A stretch of 64,000 nucleotides of DNA, from contig CAJQUW010003405.1 of assembly GCA_907163375.1 (NCBI GenBank), forward strand, positions 1-64,000, in the 5' to 3' direction. The notes beneath the pieces are model-generated. The model was given only the letters and a program-made list of their open reading frames with translations, did not search any database and was not told the origin of the DNA. The DNA comes from Prostheceraeus crozeri (Eukaryota > Platyhelminthes > Polycladida > Euryleptidae). The position numbers were made by a program, and so were the translations under genes. Positions 38,600 to 51,102 of this stretch are shown here, one piece after another; position 1 is the stretch's first letter, and each line of letters opens with the position of its first letter.

Positions 38600-41400
38600 T
38601 ACAAATTATCTGTCACTGAAAGAGCTAAATACCAGTTTTCCATGAAGACGTGCATTATAATGCGGTTCATGAAATTTCCTTGATAATTAATTAGCCTTAT
38701 TTCCTCTTATCTTCGCTAGTATATAAACACGTGAATTATTTGCAAAATTTCAGCTTCCTAAAAACTGATCAAATGGTTTTTCAGTTTCAGACCGGAGGAA
38801 CATAATCTCTGCAAAAATCTGAATATTTTGATACAAACATTTTCATTGTGATTGTATGCTGAAATTTTTTTTTGAGTCGACATTCTACATGTACCTATCT
38901 GGTATGCGGAGTCCTATCATTTTGATAGCACTCCGACTCCGACTCCAGGTTGCAAGTATATAAGCCTAGTTCTGGTAACCTATGTACATCATAGATCATT
39001 ATAGGCTTACCATGAGCCTGATTTTAGTGATCATTGCTGCATCAAATCAATCATTTTCTATGAACGTTTAGCAACTTTGCAGATCATTTGTTGATATGTG
39101 TGCTTCACACGGTTTTTCTCCAGTCTCTAATACCAGGCAGGAAAATCCCCCATCCTACAAAAATATGAGTACACATTCGATTTTAATGTGCGCTATAAAG
39201 GAGCCATCCACACGATTAACGTGAGGGTAAGAAGGTAATGTTCTCAAACAAACTAGTATTTCATTTTTGTCTCTGATGTGACCTTTGGCGCCTAGGTGTG
39301 ATCGAGGCTAGGAAGGCTTGTCTTCTCTACTAAATCACCGAGTCACGGTTCATTCCCTCAACTATTACAAGCTAGCTTTGCATGCAGCAGTGTCTCTGTA
39401 CTTTTTGTTTGATGGAGAAAGTTGACATCAAGACAGTGACAGCTATGCACGAGGATAAATAATTTGTTCTCCGGGACTCCGGGACTCCGACTCCTCATCC
39501 GTACTACCTACTATCAGGGTGAGTAAAAAACGTTATTTGCTTTTAATGGGATATCTATTATAAACATGGGCAAGGCTGCTACTTACGACGGCGACTCAAA
39601 TTGAGCACCTTCGTGCTGAAAGCAGAGAGAGTAGAGCCGAACAAATGAGTCATAGGCCGTCCGACAGACGTCAGATGTAAAAGTATTCCTCTCGAATGTT
39701 GGCTGTCAGTTCCCTCGTATTTCTTGGCAGTCGCGCATACACTCGGTCTCTTCGTCTCCCCAGAGGAAGAGGTCGCAGAACACTTCGGAGATGGATTTGA
39801 GGATGGTGGTGTCGTTGTTGAGGAATCCATTGACAAAATTCGAGACGTCGGTCGTGGTCGTCATCAGAGAGTTCCTAGACGAAGGTTGGCTTATTACAGG
39901 AATGATAATTTTTCTTGTGAAGACAGCGAACAACGCTACTTCAAGAAACTCCCAACGTGTTACTATACCTTTTGCCATAGTTGTCATCTCAACCGGCAAA
40001 GCCGGATTTCTACAAGCTGTATGATCACTGCGTCATTCTCATATCTAATGGAAACATTTGCACGACATAGCATGGTCATAGCATTCATTTGACAAAGAGA
40101 ATTCTAAGCCTTCAAACTGGCATGGATGTTGGTACAACCAGCATACTTGTTGTCAATGAATAATGCGCTATAGAAAATTCGTCTCAATGATCGAGAATGT
40201 CTGATACAGTGAACCTAGACTATAAAAAATTAGAACAATACGTATGAAAAACCTCAGGGGTGGGAGTGGGCCAAGTAAACTGACAACGAGGTTGAAATCT
40301 TCGCTTCTTTTAAGTGTCTTTCCTGCTTAGTAACTTAAACTGACGCTTCTAAATACGCTCTCCTATTGAGTTGGTATCATATTTTTGCTAGAGCATGCGT
40401 TACAATGGATTTTTATCGTGCTGGAGGGTTGAGATAATTATTACATTAAGGAAAACGAATTTACTTAAATCGTGATCATCCTTTCTTGGGTGAACTTTAT
40501 GACGTTTGAACAGATAATTTCCATTGCTAAAAATGTGATTTTATGTTAAAGCATGGTACAGCTCATGCGGTGGCAGATTATTGAACTCTTCAATGTTTTC
40601 TTCTATTTGTTTGAATTTGTCTCTCTTTTCTAATTCTGTGTTCCTCAATATCACCCTACAATTTCAACTATGTAGCCTACTTGTATTTGAAATAAAGTCA
40701 AATTAAAAATAGGTAATCCAAATCATAATCAATCTTGTCTCATATAGTGTTTTGTGGGATGGAAACGTTCTTCGAAAATTACACAAAAGCTATTTCCTAT
40801 TAGCATTGAAATATATGATAAACTCTTTTTGAAAACACCTCATGCACGTGCAATCTACTTTTTGTCATCTCTGAAAATGGAATTTACAAAATGAAGCAAA
40901 AAAGATCCATCACATTTTCGCTTTCGGTATGGCTTTCGGTATGGAAATGCTTAACCAATGAGCAAAAATGAAAATGCTACATTGATAATTCATATACACC
41001 AAAGTAGATAAACAACCGTCCTGTTTGAAAACTATGAATGAATTGCAAGTTAGCAATTAACTTGACAATTAAATTGTTTTCTAAGTTACAATGACGATCA
41101 ACTCTTACATGCATTAGACAAAATCACCTGAATAGAATGATTCCCAATCTTTTTTTGATTATCATGATATCCATCATTTCAAGTGAAGATATCTGAACTA
41201 CTGCCAACAACTGTGCTGGTCTTGACAACAGCAATGCCGATTTAAAAATTTTGTGAATATATGTGTCAATAACTATGACTGTTCTGCCAATAGCCAATAT
41301 GTTGATTTAAAGAAGATATTTAAAGACTGCTAACAACTATGCTGGTTGAGACAACAACTGTGGCAAAAGGTATACTACGACGCGTAGAAACGGTCGGTTG
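38600..41400. other. Long non-coding stretch
   Basis: I see no supportable gene. CTCCGACTCC micro-repeats occur near 38926 and 39475. Open frames on the minus strand at 39579-39999 have no features I recognise. Confidence 0.4.
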
Positions 41401-41403
41401 CCT

Positions 41404-41715
41404 TCAGTCATCGGTTTGATGAAAAAAAAACATATCGTCAACTGTAGCCGTCACTGGATGACCACTATCATCTTCACGCTTATTGATATCCCCATGCGTG
41501 AGGAATTTCTTCATCCAGTGATGGACTGTCGGTGGAGATGGAACGTCCTCATGAAATTCATCCTTGTAGCTTCTCCTTGCTTCAGACACGTTGTTGAATG
41601 TAACTGCCCATGCAACAAGTTTCGCCTTCTTACTCAGGAAATGACTTCAACTACTCCCATAAACCATTCGACCGATGATATGAATTTGAATTTTTTTGAA
41701 CTTAGATTATCATAG
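41404..41715 (-). pseudogene. Possible transposase HTH fragment
   Basis: The minus frame contains SEARRSYKDEFHEDVPSPPT, HHWMKKFLTHGD and DSGHP, resembling the HTH linker of mariner-like or similar transposases. It is short, with no catalytic part, so this is a weak call. Confidence 0.35.
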
Positions 41716-41913
41716 ATATGTCATGCAACAGAATACAAAACCATAGAAATTGAATCAGTCACCTTAAGAAAGAAATCAGAATAATAATTTTAAGGGATTT
41801 TTCACAAACTTTAAAACAACGTCTTTTTACTCACCCTGTTACTCTATGTTTATGCCCTAAACCCTTTCTGCCCAGAACGCAATATATATCCGAGACATCA
41901 AATCAACACTTAC

Positions 41914-42442
41914 AAACTCCATTGACTTGAAAGAAGACCACACTCTCAGCGATTGCCAGAGATAACAGCTTCTGTAAGTATCCCATATCATAACTCTCCC
42001 AGAAAGATCTGATCTTCATCAACATCTGTTCCTTATTGGACTTAGAGGAATTGAGAAGACGAATTGTATCTTCAATCTGTCTCATCTTGTTCCTAAACAT
42101 GTTGAATTCCGAATCATTCTGACCATCCAAATGTCGAATCACACTGTCAGAAAAATGAATCTCTGGACAAATGTGAATATCCGGGAAAATAAAGGGAACA
42201 CCGGTCGGAGATTCGTCGATAGAAACAGATTCCTGAAGAAATCGGGTTGTCAGAACACTGAGGTGAAAGCTAAAAGTGGACAAACTGCCCAAGAGAACGA
42301 TGAACCAGAAGATGCGATATGGCAACGCCTTCCCGGTCGACGTTCTAGAGTTAAAGAACAAGGCTGGGTTGTTAGAATCATCCTTCAACTTGCTAGACTT
42401 CATAATTCGTAAATGAAATGTCAAGTTCAGAACTGTTAACAT
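41914..42442 (-). CDS. DEG/ENaC-family sodium channel, N-terminal exon
   Basis: About 176 codons. Residues ~38-65 form the first transmembrane helix (ALPYRIFWFIVLLGSLSTFS and on). It is followed by GVPFIFPDIHICPEIHFSDS, equivalent to the FPAVTICN motif after TM1 in DEG/ENaC channels. A canonical splice donor GTAAGT (minus strand, 41913-41908) ends the exon at 41914, after which the open frame hits a stop. The start could be 42442 or the internal Met at 42403. I find no second-transmembrane exon in the window, so the gene continues outside or is a fragment. This is host DNA. Confidence 0.75.
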
Positions 42443-42864
42443 TACTTGGACGGATGTGTTAATTATAAATGAACTGCGATAGTCAATTATGCAATTAGAA
42501 ATAACTCACTTCACAGGAATAACAAATACACAGAAGACGTTTCTGGACTTTATAATAATACCAGAACCTGCTTCAAGTCGTCCCCCTCCTTCGTCCTGTG
42601 TTTGAAGTTCTCTCTCTTGCCTTCTTCATCAATTTCTTCTTCTGATGACCACAAATCTTTAATTAAGGAAATCACATTCTTCTATTTGTCTTCCCCATTC
42701 GTCTTTTAAGTCTTGAGTGTCATCATTTTCTCATTCTACTACTTCATCTCCTTTTTCTTGTCTGCTTTCATCTTTTCCTCACTTTCTCCATCATCATTTT
42801 CTCTCGATATTTCTCCTTTTCTTCAAAAAGGTAGAGAATTTAAGTAGAATACTTACATACAGGT

Positions 42865-43020
42865 ATTGAGTTGCATCCTCAAATGAAAAATATGAGCAGA
42901 CCAAAATAGCTGCCATCTCATTCAACATCCAATATCAAGAATCATTAGGTGGCCTTGTTCATATCTCAACATCCACACAGCTCCCTATTTGAAGTTGAAA
43001 CAATACCCGGACAAATTTGA
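42865..43020 (+). repeat. Dispersed repeat A, copy 1
   Basis: GCATCCTCA.ATGAA, ATCAAGAATCAT, CAACTCCCTATTTGA-type words occur in the same order at 61945-62100. Divergent but clearly homologous over about 150 bp. Its class is unknown. Confidence 0.75.
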
Positions 43021-43189
43021 CTTGTCAATAGTGTTTTAATGAGAATCCACAACCTCATGAATACAGGTACGGTAAAAAGTCTGGACGCACTTGGAAAATT
43101 TGTTGATTTTTATATTTCTTTTGTATATCTACTTTATCCCTAGAGTTTGAGCTGACGTGAGTTGACCTAGAGTTGACCCCAGATGCGCT

Positions 43190-45664
43190 GGCAAAAAATG
43201 ATGAGAAATGGAAATTCAATGGATTTGTAATGCTTGTAGAAAACAATGTAAAAGCTCCAGTGGTCTATCAAGACACAATTTTTTTGTAAAAGTAGGGTTC
43301 TTCTTCCTGATGAAGACAAAGTCACTGATAACAAAATTACAACAGATGCAAAATCTGGTTTGAATGATACGGCATATTCTGTTGCTACTATAGAACAATT
43401 TGAAAATTTCACATCTAATGTAAAATATAAGTTTGACACCTTAATTCAAGAAGCTTACGAAGATATCAGTAATTGGAAGCGGAACCTCTTCCAATTGCCC
43501 AAAAGTCATGCAGGTAAAGAATTTGTAAGAGAGATTACATGTCAAATTGAACATTGGACATCAAATTCTCCTAATCGCAACATCAGCCTGAAATGTCGTA
43601 TGGTAATGCCATGTCTGCTTTTGTAACAGATAAATCATAAAGCTAAGTCATCTGATCGAAAAAATACTCTTGAAAGACGTATGACTTTATGGAAAGAAGG
43701 ACGAATTGATGAGCTGCTTAGAGAATGCCGCGCAATTCAAAGGCGCTTAGAAGCAACACGCAGAGGAGCTAAACATTTTGCTGTATCGAGAACATTCAAT
43801 AAAATGATGATGAAAGGTAGAATTAATGGAGCCATACGATTACTGGGTCATCATAAAAATAGTAGTATTCTCTCTATTACCTCAGCAACCATTGAAGATC
43901 TGAAGGCCAACCTCCCAAATCCGAGTCCTATAAACCAAGAAATGATGCTTCAAGACCCAATCAATGTTATTCAGAATGGCGCAGGATGCTAGGAAGCAGC
44001 ATTTATGGCACAGCAGGTCTCGATCTTCGAAAGGCCATCGCGAGAATGGCAAAGAGTTTATGCACACAAGAAATTCCAGATCCAGAATCCTTGGAAGCTT
44101 TACTTGCCTGCCGTTTGATTCCTTTGTCCAAAGATCCAGGTGTGCTCCCGATTGGAATAGGAGAAATTTTGCGACGAATTATTGCGAAATCCGTGATATA
44201 TACTTTACGCATCGACTTGTTATATTCGGCTGGAAATTTACAGCTATGTGCGAGTCAGAAAGCAGGATGTGAGATAGCAATACACGCAGTGGTTGATTTA
44301 TTTAATGACGATGACAATCATGGAATATTACAAATAGACGCACATAACGCTTTCAATTCCATTAACCGCAAAGTAGCTATTCACAACATGAAAATTCTCT
44401 GCCCAGAATTCGCCACCTTTGTTTCCAACAGTTATCACTTGCCTGCTCGCCTATTTGTCACTGGATGATTGGAACTACAATCAAATGAAGGCACAACACA
44501 AGGTGATCCTGTAGCTATGACCATGTATGCTCTCGCTATTTTACCACTGCTGAGCTCGCAATGTGGCAATCAGGTTGACAATGTCAAAAAGGTAGCCTTT
44601 GCAGACGATTTTGCAGGGGTAGGCATATTGATTCAACTAAAAGAATGGTGGAACTTGATTGAAAATTTTGGACCCTTCATCGGGTATTTTCCTAACCCTT
44701 CTAAAGTGTGTTGATTGTCAAAGACGCTCACCTCTTGAAAGCCACTGAAGTATTTTCAAAAAGTAAAATACAAATTACGTCTGAGGGTAATAAACATCTT
44801 GGTGCATGTGTTGGCAATAATAATTTCAAGCGAGAGTATGTCAACAAAAAAGTACGAGATTTGGTCGATGAGATTAAAGAACTTTCGAAAGTTGCGAATT
44901 CATTTCCACATTCCGCCTATGCTGAATTCACACGAGGTATTCAACACAAGTATACCTACGTTATGCGAACGATTCCTAATCTCACAGAACTGCTGGAGCT
45001 TTTGGAATATAGTATTCGACATTCGCTCATTCCGGCATTATTTGACGGATATGAATGCAGTGATATTGAAAGGCAGCTTTTTTCGCTTCCACCAAAACTA
45101 GGAGGCCTTGGAATCCACATTCCTACCATTCGATGCCAAGAGGAATACGAAGCTTCAAGAGTAATCACAAAAGACATGATTGAAAAAGTGAAGTCTCAAG
45201 ATTCTCAATATGATAAAAATGTGAGTCAGATGCGAAGTGAAGCAGTCAAAACAAGAAGAAAAGAAAAACATGTACAATACAAAGAAAATTTAAGTGAAAT
45301 CAAACGAACAATCAGTGATAAAATAACCCTGCGAATGGTTGAAGCCGCCAATGAACTTGGAGCGTCCAGTTGGGTAACATCAATGCCCTTGAAAGAACAT
45401 GGGTTTTACTTGGAAAAACAAGCTTTTTGGGATAATCTTCGTATAAGATACAACATCCCACTTCAAGATTTACCAAGTAAGTGTGTATATGGACATAATT
45501 TTGACATTGAACACGCATTCTCCTGTAAAAAAGGAGGACTCATCTCATTGAGACATAATGAGATCAGGGACTTCACTGCTGGGTTGTTAAGTGAATGCTA
45601 CAAGTGCTTCAGGATAGAGCCTTGCTTAACTCCACTATCAGGAGAATCATTCCCGAAAAGCACT
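43190..45664 (+). pseudogene. RT portion of the RLE-type LINE
   Basis: Motifs include RRIIAKSV, ASQKAGCEIAIHAV, QIDAHNAFNSINRK (palm Asp), EGTTQGDPVAMTMYA and VAFADDFAG (FADD in place of YADD). These are followed by GGLGIHIP and the Cys/His knuckle. The frame is broken at four or more places. The frame ends at the target duplication of the inserted element. Confidence 0.75.
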
Positions 45665-45672
45665 GTTATTAC
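45665..45672. repeat. 8-bp target duplication, left
   Basis: GTTATTAC here and at 49964-49971 flank the inserted element. The LINE frame reads through the joined site without a shift. Confidence 0.88.
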
Positions 45673-46984
45673 CATAGAAATCCGATTTTTTGCTTTTGTT
45701 TAAATTAGTGGTACTAAAATGGCCATCAGCTGATTTTGATGGCAATTTCAGCTGTTCGGTTAGGCGCCAAAATGTGTCAAGGACAAATCAAGGTGATAGA
45801 TCCTATCAATTTGATGCGTTTTTCATTGAAATTGTTTATTCACAAGTTTTCTAATTACCTGTCTGAAATCAGTTTAAAGGAGTACGTCCAAGTGTGCTGA
45901 TGTCTTTGTAAGAAATAATTTACAAGTCAAAATTAAACTTAAGGTACCGGTACCTGACCTTGAAACCATCTGCGCATGTTAAATAGTCATTCTGAAATTA
46001 TTCTTCAGTCAGATGATTTACGAATAATTCATCCCACGTGCGTGTCAGTGCTGCAGTCCTAGATTTATCAGAAGGTAACGCTGCCTGGAATTCCGTGAAA
46101 CACTTTCAACGAATGAAAAAATCATTATTTCTTTCTGCGCAAGCGCTGTAAAAAAATGATAGACCGGTGGCATTACGGCGTTATCCCACCTTAGACTACG
46201 ACTACAGCACTGGTGGTGCGTGTCTCGTGGAAGTTGCCTTTGCCTGTAGTGCTGCTAGAAGCATCCCTCTGTCATTACACATGTGATTTTATAATTATAT
46301 ATTAGAAATGCAATTTTTCATAGTTGATCAGCATCACAAATGTTCTATGCTCTTGCATGTTGCTTATAGAAAAAAGGTGAGAAATAGCCCTGGTCTTTGA
46401 TAGGCTGATGTTGATGCATAATTATTTGACCATCCTTGAATGTCGTCCGGTAAGTTTATGTAGGCAAATCACGCAAGTGGCACAATAAGGCATCAACAGG
46501 CTATTGATCACATTCAAAGGATTATATAAATGCAGGCATACACTATTAACATGGCTTTGATTATTTGATTGTTGTCATTATTTAGGTGTAATTAAGGATT
46601 GCAAAACGGACTATACTTTTGCACTTCTAAGTGCACTACTAATTGCACTTTCGGACTATAAAAAACAAGTCGCTGCAGCTCTTAAGTTTACATACCTCAA
46701 GTTCACTTTTCGACCTGCTTAATGTTTCAGTCCGAATGGAATTGCAAATATGTACTGCGCCACACACGTCGGAGTTTTTCATTTACAGATTCTTCCGAAG
46801 TTCTAGCGTGCCAGATGAATGATCAATTACTAGAAATCCTGAAAGCAAGTACGCCAGTGCGCCGAAGCCAGCCGTCCGGTCGCGGTCCGGCGCATCACTG
46901 TATCGATGCCAGTTAGTGTCCGACGCTTACAATTGGAACTGCGTAACCTCGTCGAATGGTTCACGCCGCCGAACTGGAATCCTG

Positions 46985-47024
46985 GCGCCAGGTAGTCTGG
47001 GCTGGAATCCAGACTACCTGGCGC
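46985..47024. repeat. 16-bp inverted repeat hairpin
   Basis: GCGCCAGGTAGTCTGG pairs with CCAGACTACCTGGCGC around an 8-base loop, perfect over 16 bp. It lies inside the 4.3 kb element in a locally GC-rich segment. Confidence 0.85.
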
Positions 47025-47401
47025 ACTTCTGAGAGGCACGCCTGTACTCGGCGCTCTGCCGCCAAAAATGTCAGACATACTAAAAATTGATCATTTGTCT
47101 GGCGCGCCTGGAACCAGTTGAGGCAAGACTAATTTCAGAAGTTCTAGAAATAGATCTTACGTCTGTCGCACTGTATCGTCAACGATGAGTTGCAGGGTTG
47201 TGAGAAGGTTCTGCTAATTCACTATCATGTTGATGACTTGGATCTAAGTTAAATGTTTCGATCTAGAAAAGCTATTATCCAAGTGATGACCAAGACAGTG
47301 GCATAGGTGGTGGTGATGATTATGACCCGCTTTTAGTCAAAATACAAGAAAATTAGCCAAATTTTATGCGTTTCATCTCTCAAGTGATCGTCTTGAGAAC
47401 G

Positions 47402-48308
47402 AGAGCATTGAAACACATGCTCACCTTGTGCTCACCTTGTCGACCCTTGTCCCGCGTATCCCAGGGTAGGTCCAGTCCTCTTTTTCCATTCCTTCCGGTT
47501 GTGGACCAGGGAGGCATCCACTCCTTTTGCCTTCATGTCGGCGGTTATTGTCGCTGTCCAGGTCTTCTTCGGGCGGCCTCTACCTCTTCTTCCTTCCACT
47601 TGCAGACGTGATGCTTTCTTAAGGGGATGACTCTCTCCGCGACGCTGCACATGACCAAACCATGACAGTCTTCTTGCTCTTGCCACTTCTTGAATAGGGG
47701 CTATTTCCACATTAGATCTTATTTCTTCATTGGTCTTCAGATCCAAGCGTGTGTAGCCCTGCATCCACCTTAGCATCCGCATCTCCGCCACGTGCAGCTT
47801 CTGCTCATCTGTCTTGAGAGGGGCCCAGCACTCAGAACCATAAAGGATTGCTGGCCTGATCATAGAGGAGTATACTTTGCTCTTTATCTTCATTGGCATC
47901 CTTCTGTCACACAGCACTGGAGTCAGTCTCTTCCATGTGTTCCAGCCGCAACGTACTCGATGTGCAACATCACCTGCGCTGGTCACCTCAGTATTGACCA
48001 TGGACCCCAGATATTTAAAGCAGTCCACACTCTTCACCGGCTGACTCTGAATCTCCATAGTTGTTCTTCTTGGGTCGGACGACAGATATTCGGTCTTGGA
48101 ACGGCTTACCCTCAGGCCCTTACTCTCAAATGCTCTCCTCCATGCTTCCAACCTTCGCTCTACATCTTGATGACTGCTTCCAAATATTACGAGATCGTCG
48201 GCGTGTAACATAACCCAGGGACCACCTCTTCTGCAGTCCTTGGAAATTTCATCCATTATTACGATGAAGAGAAAATGAAACACGTGTTTCAGAGCATTGA
48301 AACACATG
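47402..48308 (-). mobile_element. 5'-truncated LINE (RTE/Jockey-like RT tail) with 18-bp target duplication
   Basis: Identical flanks AGAGCATTGAAACACATG lie at 47402-47419 and 48291-48308. The insert reads on the minus strand and ends in short ACAAGGTGAG-type repeats at its 3' side (47420-47445). The long target duplication and 5' truncation are hallmarks of target-primed reverse transcription. Confidence 0.9.
47437..48290 (-). pseudogene. LINE RT C-terminal fragment
   Basis: Open for about 280 codons: LHADDLVIFGSSHQDVERRL (the Y/LADD palm motif), VDCFKYLGSMV, SMIRPAILYGSECWA (thumb) and RRLSWFGHVQRR, followed by GRRGRGRPKKTW. These are signatures of many LINE RTs. The N-terminal RT and endonuclease are missing. 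The open state suggests a young insertion. Confidence 0.85.
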
Positions 48309-49950
48309 TTTGCATAAAAGTTTATTCCTTCAACACTTCGCAGACCTGTCCGCCAGATTCATCAACCATGCCAGTTATCTCAACATGCATAGTGACAAAG
48401 TGGATTTCGGACTGTAGGCATTATTCCACTATGCAGTTCTTGTCAGAAAATCCTGCTCGGTGCATCTCATGTGGGTGACACTCGTCACATGTCTATCAGT
48501 TTGCATGCGACAGTCAACTGGTAATCGCATTAAGAAATTCGTCATGAATTCTCTATTCATTAATCAAGCAATGTCTACAACTAACGCCGCTCGGAAGATA
48601 AATTCGAGGCGCGCGATTTTGATGGATGAATTCGCCAAAATCTAATGACACTACTCACTGTAGAACATTGATCACTAAAATCTGGCTCTTATTTTCAATT
48701 ATTGTTGATGTACGTCATAACATTAGGCGTGTTGAATTTGCACTAAAATTTCCCTGCCAAATGATAAAATTATTGAAGACAACATGACTAAATGCCGTCG
48801 ATAGCATGACTAATGCAAGGGCCAAAATAGCATATCGAAGTAATGTGTCAATATGTAAAAAAGGCCTGCATTTGACTATTTGACTTCGAAAAACATTGCA
48901 ATTGACTTCAAGCTATTGCAATTACTTAGTCGGTGCAATTTTGGCCGTGCAGCTATTTTACAGGCTGAGGCGGTCAAATCAATTTCCATGTCTTACCACA
49001 CATCATATTTCTCAGTTACAGGAGACTTCAAAACACTATACATGACCAAAATCTCTATTCAGTGGTTCACTTATTGTAGAGAATTTCTATCTTTTACTTA
49101 TTTATGATGTTATTGATTATTTCCTTTCTTAGACATATTTATGAAACACTCGCTATCACCGACTCAGCTACTGTGATAGTCGTCAGACCAAAATTGTGCT
49201 GAATCAGCCGTTGCAATAGCCACTGCCACTGCCTTGACTATGCAGTCAAATGACTGACTGAGTTCATTTATCTTTCATGACAGAGCAATTTTAAGAATTG
49301 TTTGAGCTTCATTTACAGGAATTGTAGCCTAGAGAATTCATTGTTCACTTCAATATGGCATCTGACTCCAAATTCCAATACATAGATGGTCCTTCAAATG
49401 AAACATAAATGATAAAATTGAAGAGTTTTCGTCTCGTCTGTGGGAAAGCAAGCAAGACTACATGTCAGCTCACTAACATAAGGAGCTGTGAGGAACCCCT
49501 CAGGAGACATTGATAAACTTGATGCTTTGATTTTGCTGCATTATCTGTTTGAGGAAATGCAGTGTAGTATATTGAACAAATTTCGTGGATTTTGGTGCCT
49601 GAATTCAGACAAAAAAATGTATACATTAAATTTAGAAATACAAACACAAATAAATATGATGGGCTCTCACGAATTTCTTCTGAGAATTATGCAACTCAAC
49701 CGACAATTCAGAAAATCTATGTAGCTCTCTTTGACATCCACATAAAGCAACAGCATTCTACCTCTTTGATGATCGGTGCTTCTGTAAAATGTGATCATCT
49801 GAAAGATACCGAAAACAGCTGATTTGTTGACCCTGACCTACTTCTGGAAGCCGCCATCGTTTTGGTACCGTTGTCATGACAGCGCGTGTCCACGAAGTTC
49901 TATTGTTCTCAATGTCAATGACCGTTCTAGTCCTTTTATATTATATAGTG
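48309..49950. other. Remainder of the 4.3 kb element, non-coding
   Basis: No transposase or other gene is visible. Short frames lack family features. Confidence 0.5.
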
Positions 49951-49963
49951 TCGGATTTCTATG

Positions 49964-50413
49964 GTTATTACCGATGACGCTCATGTTGACATAGCAGCTA
50001 GGGGTGTCTGGATCGAGGGACAAATGGCATATTTCGATGTAAGGGTGTTCAACCCGCTAGCCAAGACTGACCTTGATTTCGAACTTTCCTCTACTCATCG
50101 GCAGCATGAAGAATCAAAGAAGCGATCATACAACGAAAGAATATGCTTAGTAGATCAAGGCTATTTTACTCCATTGGTCTTTTCATGTACCGGTGGTATG
50201 GCGAAAGAATGTCGCGCATTCTACAAAAGACTATCCGAAAAATTATCTGAAAAAAGGAATGTCGAGTACAGCAAGACCATCAGCTGGGTGAGGACTAGAC
50301 TGTCCTTTCATCTGTTACGTTCTTGTCTTTTATGTTTACGTGGATCTAGGTCACAAAATGTTGATATCGAATTTGTCTGTCGGGAAGCCGACTTTAGAAA
50401 AATTGATTGTTAG
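49964..50413 (+). pseudogene. Nuclease-like C-terminus of the RLE-type LINE
   Basis: After the duplicated GTTATTAC the frame continues: DDAHVDIAARG, then AYFDVRVFNPLAK, KKRSYNERI and GYFTPLVFSCTGGM, a PD-(D/E)XK-like nuclease pattern. It is the missing tail of the RT at 43190-45664 and ends at a stop at 50411-50413. The 3' UTR is not delimited. Confidence 0.75.
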
Positions 50414-50813
50414 GTGTTCTAAATATTTTTGACTCTTAATTGACTTTTCGTAATGGTCTTTAGCACGTGTCTTATACTACTGATGATATGCATGTATTAC
50501 TTACTGTACCTTTACTGACACTCTTACTGAAATATAGAGCCATTCACGCGAGATAGATAGTTAACAAGAAATCAGTGTCGAAAAAAAACTTTATCCCTCC
50601 TGTAGGTCTATTTCATCTACATGCAAGTGATACACTAAGGCCTCAGCCACACTGCGAGCTTTTCCAAGCGTTTCCGAGCAAAGCGTTTTGCAGCAAATAT
50701 AACGTCATCATTGCAGCAGTTGTAGACTGCCACATTGCGAGCAAAGCAAACGGTTGATAGCTTGCGGAGATACGCTTGCTCGGGACGCTCGTGTTTGCTT
50801 TGCTTTCAGTGTG
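50414..50813. other. Non-coding stretch
   Basis: Possible 3' UTR of the RLE-type LINE. Nothing else is recognised. Confidence 0.35.
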
Positions 50814-51000
50814 CACTGTAAACTGTGCGATGCCAAAGCTACGTTCGAAACCGATGCACAAAACGAGAATAACAAAATGTACGAAAGCACTATTGTTTGT
50901 GTTCATACACTACGAAAGCAGTTGGCTTTCCTATTGGATGATGAAGATAATCCAATAGGAAAGCCAATCGCTTTCGTCGCGTATATGTAACATATATATG
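50814..51000. mobile_element. CACTGTAAA-type MITE, truncated copy
   Basis: It begins CACTGTAAACTGTGCGATGC and follows the element at 62154-62431 in order (AAAACGAGAATAA.AAAATG, GAAAGC..TTGGCTTTCCTA). It includes the internal palindrome GGCTTTCCTATTGGA / TCCAATAGGAAAGCC. The right terminus is missing. Confidence 0.7.
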
Positions 51001-51102
51001 AGCAATATATCAGCCAATGAAAGTCATTATCGATCGCTGTTACATTCCACATAAAGCACACGTTCGGATAGTGAACGTCAAACAGCTAGTTTAATTGCAA
51101 GC

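Larger units (their letters stand above)
45673..49963. mobile_element. 4,291-bp non-autonomous DNA transposon (8-bp TSD; hAT or P type)
   Basis: The termini CATAGAAATCCGA are exact inverted repeats. Subterminal GGTAC(T/C)AAAA and ATCAGCTG words recur inverted near both ends. An 8-bp duplication and a CA-start terminus fit hAT or P elements. No transposase is found inside, so it is non-autonomous. It contains a nested LINE fragment and a long hairpin (46985-47024). Confidence 0.85.
43190..50413 (+). mobile_element. RLE-type non-LTR retrotransposon (R2-group-like), interrupted and decayed
   Basis: The parts in order: an N-terminal C2H2-like finger (CNACRKQCKSSSGLSRH near 43225), a helical region, RT (43986-45100), a C-terminal Cys/His region (CVYGHNFDIEHAFSC, 45480) with RHNEIRD, then after a 4.3 kb insertion a nuclease-like tail with VDIAARGVWIEGQMAYFDVR (49985). 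The architecture finger-RT-knuckle-nuclease is that of restriction-like-endonuclease LINEs. I assign the group only loosely. Stops and slips near 43626, 43980, 44467 and 44705 inactivate it. Confidence 0.7.

Noticed and set aside
39579..39999. Two overlapping minus-strand frames (85 and 97 codons) and a plus-strand frame
   Set aside because: No domain, splice site or repeat match is recognisable. Competing frames on both strands are open, so I cannot support a gene.
46150..47160. A gene in the GC-richer part of the 4.3-kb element
   Set aside because: Open frames are short and overlap inverted repeats; no transposase motif is present.
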